Shown one piece after another: positions 1-4,949 of a stretch of DNA of 5,871 nucleotides. Origin of the DNA: Candidatus Margulisiibacteriota bacterium (GTDB taxonomy: Bacteria; Margulisbacteria; WOR-1; O2-12-FULL-45-9); NCBI GenBank assembly GCA_030018645.1, contig JASEHX010000006.1, positions 22,786-28,656 on the forward strand. The letters are read 5' to 3'. The stretch's first letter is position 1. Each line of letters starts with the position of its first letter. A model generated the notes under the pieces. The model worked only from the letters and a program-made list of their open reading frames with translations, searched no databases and was not told the origin of the DNA. Made by a program: the position numbers and the translations under genes.

Positions 1-2
1 AG

Positions 3-521
3 GCTATGGAAATCATTTCCCGCAAAAGAAATGACATTAAAATGGTTTTTATCGGCACAAAACAACCGAATCTAGATGTATCTACGCCTAACAGTGTACA
101 ACTGACTATTGATTTATCAAAAAAATACGGCCTTTTTGGAAAAAGCATATTTTTCATTGATTGGGTGCCCTACAAGGAAAGAGCTAATTATTTATTAGAA
201 AGCGACCTTGGAATTGTTAATCATATGGATTCACTTGAAACCCACTTTGCTTGGCGGACCAAAGTGCTTGATTTTCTCTGGGCTGATCTTCCAATTATTG
301 CGACCTTGGGAGACAGCATGGCGGACATCATTAAAGAGAACCATTTGGGAAAGACAATTCCGCCTCAGTCACCAGAAGCACAGGCAGAAGCAATTTTAGC
401 ACTACTTGATAATAACGAGGAGTACTCCCAAATTAAAAATAACATTGCAAAGTTTAAAGCTTCTTTTTATTGGGATAATGTTGTCCAACCCATTGAACGC
501 TATATCGCCGCACTAAAATGA
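3..521 (+). CDS. Glycosyltransferase, GT4-type (GT-B fold), 3' part only
   Basis: This is the C-terminal nucleotide-sugar-binding half of a GT-B glycosyltransferase. The frame is open to the left edge (an Ala codon precedes the Met at 6), and the protein begins in mid-domain at a beta strand (MVFIGT), so the Met at 6 is internal and the true start lies upstream. Counting from that Met, residues 50-71 (FIDWVPYKERANYLLESDLG) are the segment leading into the donor site. Residues 78-103 carry ETHFAWRTKVLDFLWADLPI followed by IATLGD. This ETxFxxRTK...DxxWAxLPIxxTxGD pattern is, from memory, typical of a GT4-like subfamily in O-antigen and other surface-glycan clusters, where it replaces the EX7E region. 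The tail (YWDNVVQPIERYI, 155-167) is also typical. The sugar and acceptor cannot be read from sequence. The stop overlaps the next gene's ATG (ATGA), which suggests translational coupling in a glycan operon. Confidence 0.88.
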   Translation, partial: AMEIISRKRNDIKMVFIGTKQPNLDVSTPNSVQLTIDLSKKYGLFGKSIFFIDWVPYKERANYLLESDLGIVNHMDSLETHFAWRTKVLDFLWADLPIIATLGDSMADIIKENHLGKTIPPQSPEAQAEAILALLDNNEEYSQIKNNIAKFKASFYWDNVVQPIERYIAALK

Positions 522-1483
522 ACATCAGTATAATTATCCCTAATTTTAATGGTTTCCAACACTTGAAAAATAATTTACCGGGGTTGATAAATGCTATTGC
601 GCATCAAGCTATTGAAGTAATCATTGTTGATAATGGGTCAAAAGATCAAAGCATTGATTATCTAAAAAACACATACCCTCAAATATTAATTATTCGTATC
701 CCAAGCCCAATTGGTTTTTCTCGCTCATGCAATATTGGCGCCAAAAAAGCCCGCTCTCTTCTCTTATTGTTTCTTAATAACGACGTTGCTGTATCAAATA
801 ATTTTTTTATTCCTTTGATCAAACATTTTGATGATGACAAAGTATTTGCAGTTACCCCTTCAATAATTGTTCCCAGGATGGGAAACCTCAATGAAGCTTT
901 GACCTCTGCCACTTTTAAAGGTGGTGCAATTAATGTTGATTTTTACGCCAGCCGGCGCTGGAAAAAGCAACCAGATGCTGCTTTGCCCATCCTTTTTGGC
1001 TGCGGGGCCGCTTTAATGGTCGATAAAGAGAAATTCTCACAACTTGGCGGTTTTGATGAGCTATATTCTCCTTTCTATTGCGAAGACCTGGACCTTTCTT
1101 ATCGTGCGCAAAGAAGAGGATGGAAAGTGCTTTGCGAGCCAAAATCTATTGTATACCACCTAAAAGAAGGAACAATCGCTTCCGAATTCAAACATCGCAG
1201 TATTGCTATTATCCGCCGAAAGAACCAATATATATTCATTTGGAAAAACATTTTTGACATCAAACTTCTTCTCTCTCACTTTTTTGAATTGCTTTTGGTT
1301 AAAATTTTAATTCCTAATATAACTGAATGGATAGCAATTGGCCAAGCACTGGCTCAACTCCCGGCCATATTAATAAAACGGCAGGAAGAAAGCCATTTTA
1401 ACGCCGTAAAAGACCGCGCAATATTAGATTCTAGCGCCTATTTTTTAGAAGAAGGGGAAGCCCCGTGGCAAAAACACATATAA
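518..1483 (+). CDS. Glycosyltransferase family 2, rhamnosyltransferase (WbbL)-like
   Basis: A 321-residue inverting GT-A glycosyltransferase, complete and of normal length for the family. It starts with the GT2 strand SIIIPNFNG (4-12), then VIIVDNGSKDQS (34-45) for nucleotide binding and FLNNDV (85-90), the DXD-equivalent metal and sugar-nucleotide motif in the NND form common in rhamnosyltransferase-like enzymes. FGCGAALMV (160-168) and GGFDE (177-181) follow, then YCEDLDLSYRAQRRGW (187-202) with the ED pair expected to supply the catalytic base, and a His at 214. The region after about 230 (RRKNQYIFIWKN, then hydrophobic stretches at about 246-268) probably contacts the membrane. The ATG at 518 overlaps the upstream stop by 4 nt and has no clear Shine-Dalgarno sequence, so reinitiation is likely. 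It probably adds one sugar to a lipid-linked glycan; calling it a rhamnosyltransferase is family analogy only. Confidence 0.9.
   Translation: MNISIIIPNFNGFQHLKNNLPGLINAIAHQAIEVIIVDNGSKDQSIDYLKNTYPQILIIRIPSPIGFSRSCNIGAKKARSLLLLFLNNDVAVSNNFFIPLIKHFDDDKVFAVTPSIIVPRMGNLNEALTSATFKGGAINVDFYASRRWKKQPDAALPILFGCGAALMVDKEKFSQLGGFDELYSPFYCEDLDLSYRAQRRGWKVLCEPKSIVYHLKEGTIASEFKHRSIAIIRRKNQYIFIWKNIFDIKLLLSHFFELLLVKILIPNITEWIAIGQALAQLPAILIKRQEESHFNAVKDRAILDSSAYFLEEGEAPWQKHI
1452..1464 (+). promoter_or_regulatory. Shine-Dalgarno that can fold into a small GC hairpin before the GTG start
   Basis: A purine-rich AAGGGGAAG run lies 5-13 nt before the GTG at 1465 and is the strongest ribosome-binding-site candidate in the window. 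It supports that non-ATG start. GGGG (1454-1457) can pair with CCCC (1461-1464) around an AAG loop, which would mask the site directly before the start codon. The site lies inside the last codons of the upstream gene, so ribosomes translating that gene would open it. Folding and effect are inferred. Confidence 0.5.
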
Positions 1484-2190
1484 GACTATCTATTTTATTG
1501 CTTGTACTAAATGAAGCCGAGCTCATTGGACAATGGCTAAACCATATCGCTCATTTCAATCCATTTGAGGTCATAATCGTCGATGGAGGATCAACTGATA
1601 CTACTATCGATATTATCAAAAGTCATCCGCTGCCTATTAAGCTAATCGAACATAAGATGGGCAATTCATTTTCTGAACAAAGAAATATTGCCAAGCAAGC
1701 CTGTCAAGGCGACTGGATATTGCAAATTGACGCAGATGAGACCTTGACCGAAAATGCTTTTCGCCTTATTCCTTTATTGTTAACTGATAAATGGGCAGTG
1801 GCCTTTACCTTCCCTCGTATTAATATATTTCCTGATAATGAGCATTTTTTTGGACATCCCAACGGCGACTTGCAATTGAGGCTATTTCGCAACTTGCCTG
1901 AAATAGAATATGTCAATGCTGTCCATGAACAAATAACTTATCGCGGGGAAATAATTTATCCCGGCATTACCCGGACCAAAGGCCTATGGAAATGGTGCCG
2001 GATAAAGAAAGAGATAAAGATCCTCCATTACGGGTACATCAAATCCCGTGAAGGTTTAATTGAACGCGGGAAGCGGTGGCAAAAATTCAAAAAAGCTTCG
2101 CATGAACGGGGTATTGAAATTGGAGATGAAGATTCATTTATCCTTGACCAGAAAAAGTTAAATATTCGGCCTTTAAATGCTATAATTTAA
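1465..2190 (+). CDS. Glycosyltransferase family 2, LgtF/WaaE-like
   Basis: A 241-residue GT-A glycosyltransferase of the short type seen in LPS-core glucosyltransferases (LgtF, WaaE/KdtX). It shows LSILLLVLNEAELI (8-21), EVIIVDGGSTDTT (35-47), SEQRNIAKQACQGDW (70-84), the DXD motif QIDADE (87-92), QLRLFR (137-142), VHEQ (153-156) and HYGY (188-191), in the family's order. It ends with a basic helix (REGLIERGKRWQKFKKASHE) common in the family. The start is GTG at 1465: it has a strong Shine-Dalgarno sequence, gives the usual short lead before the first beta strand, and I see no better in-frame alternative. It overlaps the upstream GT2 gene by 19 nt. Family members usually transfer glucose or a similar hexose to an inner-core sugar, but substrate cannot be deduced. 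Membrane-associated glycan synthesis in the cytoplasm is the expected setting. Confidence 0.9.
   Translation: MAKTHIRLSILLLVLNEAELIGQWLNHIAHFNPFEVIIVDGGSTDTTIDIIKSHPLPIKLIEHKMGNSFSEQRNIAKQACQGDWILQIDADETLTENAFRLIPLLLTDKWAVAFTFPRINIFPDNEHFFGHPNGDLQLRLFRNLPEIEYVNAVHEQITYRGEIIYPGITRTKGLWKWCRIKKEIKILHYGYIKSREGLIERGKRWQKFKKASHERGIEIGDEDSFILDQKKLNIRPLNAII
2158..2186 (+). promoter_or_regulatory. Candidate extended -10 sigma70-type promoter with leaderless start
   Basis: TGCTATAAT (2178-2186) is a perfect extended -10 element. TTAAAT (2158-2163), a weak -35-like hexamer, lies 17 nt upstream of it. Transcription would start around 2192-2194, exactly at the ATG (2193) of the next gene, which has no Shine-Dalgarno sequence. 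The mRNA would therefore be leaderless. TATAAT also occurs elsewhere in this AT-rich window (529, 3272, 4830), all inside genes, so chance is a real alternative. This is the only one of the four with TG at the right offset and at a gene junction. Confidence 0.35.
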
Positions 2191-2192
2191 GA

Positions 2193-2642
2193 ATGGCAGA
2201 AACACTTGGAAGCTTAATAGATAAATTAACCATTAAGAAAATCCGGTTATCTTATTTGGGAAATGAAGGCGCTTCAGTTAAAATCAAGCTGGCCCGCAAG
2301 ATTGTAGGTGGCCAAATTGCCAATTTAATTGACGAAATAGATACTTTTATTGAAAGTGCCACAAAAGGCAAAGTGCTATTACGGGAAAAGAAAGTTAAAC
2401 TCTATAAAAACCCCCCGTCAGAACTCAATATCCCGGACATTAAATCGATTGGTAAACTAACGGATCTTCTAATGCAAATTAATCTAAACCAATGGCAGCT
2501 CGAAGACCAAATTCGTGCCAGTAATATCACGTCAAAAAGAGTAGTAAATCTAAAAAAGCTAATTGACCGCAGCAACCGCAACCGCAATGATGTCATTGAC
2601 CGCATCGATGAACTTTTGGAAAAATGTTTAAGAAAATCTTAA
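2193..2642 (+). CDS. Small glycan-cluster protein, DUF6165/DUF4254-like, function unknown
   Basis: A 149-residue protein of unknown function, predicted to be mainly helical and charged, with no signal peptide or membrane segment, so probably cytoplasmic. The N-terminus carries LGSLIDKLTIKKIRLSYL (5-22), which resembles the GELLDKITILEIK start of DUF6165 as I remember it. The C-terminal half carries WQLEDQIR (101-108) and LKKLIDRSNRNRNDVIDRID (120-139), which resemble the LWxxED...R and K..ID..N..RxD...ID motifs of DUF6165 and DUF4254. Both families are found beside glycosyltransferases. The DUF6165 order of motifs fits best. The ATG is 2 nt after the upstream stop. No start codon lies between it and the in-frame stop at 2145-2147, so this start is firm. 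There is no Shine-Dalgarno sequence, and a possible promoter lies directly upstream. Its 3' end overlaps the GT9 gene by 19 nt, so a role with that enzyme is plausible but unproven. Confidence 0.72.
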   Translation: MAETLGSLIDKLTIKKIRLSYLGNEGASVKIKLARKIVGGQIANLIDEIDTFIESATKGKVLLREKKVKLYKNPPSELNIPDIKSIGKLTDLLMQINLNQWQLEDQIRASNITSKRVVNLKKLIDRSNRNRNDVIDRIDELLEKCLRKS

Positions 2643-4039
2643 TCATCCGCCCCGATGCCATTGGCGATCTAACGCTTGCCACCCCGGCAATTGCCGCGAT
2701 AAAGGAAAAGTTCCCTAAGGCGCATATTGCCGTCTGGGTCCGCCCATATAACCAAGCGGTCATCCAAAATAACCCCGCCATTGATGAGATTATCATAGAC
2801 GACCTATATGACAAAATATTTAAGAAACAAAGGATTTTTCCGCTGAAATATCTGGAATGGGTAAAAAGGATAAAAGCCAAAAACTTTGACCTGGCCATTA
2901 ACTTTAATGGGGAATTTGCTTACGCGTTAATTGCTTTTCTGGCGCGGATTCCTTTCCGCATTGGAGACAGAGGTAAAATCTTGTACAGCTGGATGTACAG
3001 CCATCCGGCGCTTCAGCATTTTAATAGTTGGGCAATCCACGAAGTCGAACATCATTTCGAGCTTCTAAAGCCGCTTAACATTACTATCAAATCCAATAGC
3101 GTTATGCATGTTTATCCCGCAGAAAAAAAGATCGAAGAAGCCAAGCAGTTATTGCATACTTCCGGAATACCTGGCAAACCATTGATGGCCGTAAATGTCG
3201 GCACTGGCGGAGCTAATAAACCTTGGAAAGCGGAATATTTTGTCGACCTAGTCAAACAGTTAGCCCAAAAATATAATACCAAAATCGTTTTATTAGGCGG
3301 GCCCAAAGAAGAATCCTTGGTTGCCAAAATGCTGTCCGCGGTTGCTGATTCGGCTGTCAGCTTAATCAATCTCCCGCTAGATAGTTTTATTGCTCTTGTT
3401 TCCTTGCTGGATCTTTATATTGGGAATGATACCGGCCCGTCGCATATTGCCGCCGCTTTAAACGCGCCGTCAATCGTCCTATTTACATCAAAATACCAAA
3501 AGCCCGGCCGCTGGGCGCCTTGGGGCAACCGCCATAAATTTATTAAAAATATTTCCAATTGCCCATACCCTTGCCGTTCCCCCAGTTGTAAACGAGATCT
3601 GTGCATCGATGAAATTTCGGTTGAAGAAGTATTTTCAGCTGCTTGCGGTCTCCTGGAGGGGGAAATTAATGCCAGCCCGGCGGAAGATAAACTGGAAAGG
3701 GAGCGTTTGTCATTTAATATTCTTTTGGCAGGTGATAGCCCAGAAAAAGAGGCGGTTTATCAAATACTGCAAAAAAACAATTGGCGGGTTTGGAGTTTTA
3801 GCCAACCAGAGATCGTTAAACTATCCCTCAAAGATCTGCAGGCCTTTTATCATTTTCGGGAAATCAACATTTTGCACGTATTTGGAAAAGTTCCGTTTAA
3901 ATTGCGTCTTTCGGCCCTACTGACCACCCTTAATATGCCGTTTCCTGTTATGCTAGTTGAAGATCAAAACAATCGTTGCAGTAACTTTTCCGAATTAGTT
4001 CGCTTTTATGAGGACAAATTTAACCATCGGGTGGTGTAA
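2624..4039 (+). CDS. GT9 heptosyltransferase-like glycosyltransferase with extra C-terminal domain
   Basis: Residues 1-345 form a GT-B glycosyltransferase of family 9 (ADP-heptose:LPS heptosyltransferase family, WaaF/WaaC style). ILIIRPDAIGDLTLATPAI (5-23) contains the conserved D-x-x-G-D element of the acceptor site. NVGTGGANKPW (191-201) and NDTGPSHIAAALNAPSIVLF (268-287) are the donor-binding motifs. Cysteines 313, 317, 322 and 327 followed by IDEISVEEV are usual in a GT9 subgroup. Heptosyltransferases are normally about 340-360 residues; this protein has 471. The extra part (about 362-471) looks alpha/beta, with likely strands FNILLAGD, INILHVFG and FPVMLVED, and may be a Rossmann-like remnant; I do not recognise it. 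The ATG overlaps the small upstream gene by 19 nt, with a weak GGA before it. Whether the donor is really a heptose is uncertain, because GT9 also covers other sugars. Confidence 0.9.
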   Translation: MFKKILIIRPDAIGDLTLATPAIAAIKEKFPKAHIAVWVRPYNQAVIQNNPAIDEIIIDDLYDKIFKKQRIFPLKYLEWVKRIKAKNFDLAINFNGEFAYALIAFLARIPFRIGDRGKILYSWMYSHPALQHFNSWAIHEVEHHFELLKPLNITIKSNSVMHVYPAEKKIEEAKQLLHTSGIPGKPLMAVNVGTGGANKPWKAEYFVDLVKQLAQKYNTKIVLLGGPKEESLVAKMLSAVADSAVSLINLPLDSFIALVSLLDLYIGNDTGPSHIAAALNAPSIVLFTSKYQKPGRWAPWGNRHKFIKNISNCPYPCRSPSCKRDLCIDEISVEEVFSAACGLLEGEINASPAEDKLERERLSFNILLAGDSPEKEAVYQILQKNNWRVWSFSQPEIVKLSLKDLQAFYHFREINILHVFGKVPFKLRLSALLTTLNMPFPVMLVEDQNNRCSNFSELVRFYEDKFNHRVV

Positions 4040-4043
4040 GTAG

Positions 4044-4880
4044 ATGCAAATCAGCGTTGTGATCGGCGCATACAACCAAAGATCCGTTTTAGAGACCACT
4101 TTAAAGTCATTTATCAACCAAAGCCTCCTGGTTTCTGAATATGAAATAATTGTTGTAGACAGCAGTTCAACTGACGGCACGGACCGGATGATTGAGGAAT
4201 TAAAACCTCCTTATCGTTTAAATTATCTGCGAGTTGAAAACCAAGGCAAATCGGCCGCCCGCAATTTCGGCATCCAGCAGGCAAAATATCCGATTATCCT
4301 TTTAACCGATGCCGACATGGAGGCTACCCCAACCCTCCTGGAAGAACACCGCAAAGCACACGAAAACCAGCTTTTTTCCGCCTTTGAAGGCATGACCATT
4401 AATCCCGATAAAACGCCTTATATTAAGCAAAAATTGAAAAGGCTGCAAAAATTAGCTTTCAGTTATTTCTTAACCGGCAATTTATCAATTGGTAAAAAAT
4501 TACTGATCCAAGCCGGCCTTTTTGATGAAGCCTTTTCCGGCTATGGGTGGGAAGACATTGAGCTAGGCTATCGCCTCCATCAAATGAAGATTCCATTATA
4601 TTATTTGCCATCCGCAGTTAATTTTCATAACCATCCTGTAACAGCGGTAGATATGTTAAAAAGAAAATACGAAATGGGCAAATCGGCCGCTTATTTTTAC
4701 CAGAAGCACCCTAATTTTGAAATTAAAATGTTTTTAGGGATGAATCCTATCGCCATGGGGATATATCACCTTCTTAAAAAATTGCCTCGGCTACTTAAAA
4801 TTATTAAAAATCAATATATTTTGGAAGAATATAATTATCGATTGGGGCTAATTGAAGGATTAAACGCCCTCACCCGTTAA
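4044..4880 (+). CDS. Glycosyltransferase family 2 with GT7-C (galactosyltransferase-like) C-terminal region
   Basis: A 278-residue GT-A enzyme, complete. SVVIGAYNQRSVLETTLKSF (4-23) and IIVVDSSSTDGT (35-46) form the nucleotide-binding half, GKSAARNFGI (68-77) follows, and TDADM (88-92) is the DXD metal site. FLTGNLSIGKKLLIQAGLFD (142-161) then GYGWEDIELGYRL (166-178) match the galactosyltransferase C-terminal (GT7-C) pattern, with the W-E-D acceptor/catalytic element. A His-rich stretch (NFHNHP, 193-198) follows. The tail (about 225-278) is hydrophobic and basic and may lie on the membrane. The ATG is 4 nt after the GT9 stop with only a poor Shine-Dalgarno sequence, so coupling is likely. This is the last gene of the operon. 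Its final five codons and TAA lie within the outer arm of the palindromic element, so the extreme C-terminus (NALTR) may derive from the repeat. Donor and acceptor are unknown. Confidence 0.9.
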   Translation: MQISVVIGAYNQRSVLETTLKSFINQSLLVSEYEIIVVDSSSTDGTDRMIEELKPPYRLNYLRVENQGKSAARNFGIQQAKYPIILLTDADMEATPTLLEEHRKAHENQLFSAFEGMTINPDKTPYIKQKLKRLQKLAFSYFLTGNLSIGKKLLIQAGLFDEAFSGYGWEDIELGYRLHQMKIPLYYLPSAVNFHNHPVTAVDMLKRKYEMGKSAAYFYQKHPNFEIKMFLGMNPIAMGIYHLLKKLPRLLKIIKNQYILEEYNYRLGLIEGLNALTR

Positions 4881-4949
4881 CGTCTAACTCACCCCCCTCT
4901 CCCACTGGGAGAGGGGGAAGGATTTTAATCGTTAGCGGGGTGAGGGTTA
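4867..4949. repeat. Nested palindromic (REP-like) element between convergent genes
   Basis: The inner stem is perfect: 12 bases at 4893-4904 pair with 4906-4917 (CCCCCTCTCCCA / TGGGAGAGGGGG) around C4905, so in practice the centre opens into a small loop. An outer stem pairs 4867-4882 (CCCTCACCCGTTAACG) with 4930-4946 (CGTTAGCGGGGTGAGGG): 16 pairs including one G-U, with one bulged G at 4937. A second CTCACCCC at 4888-4895 can compete for the same 3' arm (4937-4944). CCCTCACCCC...CTCTCCCA...TGGGAGAG...GGGGTGAGGG resembles, from memory, dispersed palindromes in many bacterial genomes. It contains the stop of the GT2 gene (4878-4880) and ends with that of the minus-strand gene (4947-4949). It could act as a two-way terminator or mRNA 3' stabiliser, but no T-tract follows either side of the stem. 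Confidence 0.8.

Noticed and set aside
529..534. TATAAT hexamer near the start of the first GT2 gene (also 3272-3277 and 4830-4835)
   Set aside because: These lie inside coding sequence without a TG extension at the right offset; they are expected by chance in AT-rich DNA.
2406..2416. A5C6 homopolymer run as a possible frameshift or slippery site in the small DUF gene
   Set aside because: The reading frame is intact through it and family-like motifs lie in the same frame on both sides; there is no alternative product in the shifted frames.
3560..3604. Four-cysteine cluster (Cys 313, 317, 322, 327) as a novel metal-binding insertion in the GT9 protein
   Set aside because: A similar Cys-rich segment followed by an ISVEEV-like motif is common in a subgroup of GT9 heptosyltransferases, so it is not unusual by itself.
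3609..3923. 104-codon plus-strand reading frame inside the GT9 gene, and other short frames opposite or within the glycosyltransferase genes
   Set aside because: Their translations show no family motif or plausible start signal and they lie wholly within genes with clear conserved motifs; they are shadows.
4893..4925. Inner GC-rich hairpin as an ordinary rho-independent terminator
   Set aside because: The stem is strong, but it is followed by AAGGATTTTAATC on the plus strand and by no T-tract on the minus strand, so it was annotated as a palindromic repeat with only a possible termination role.
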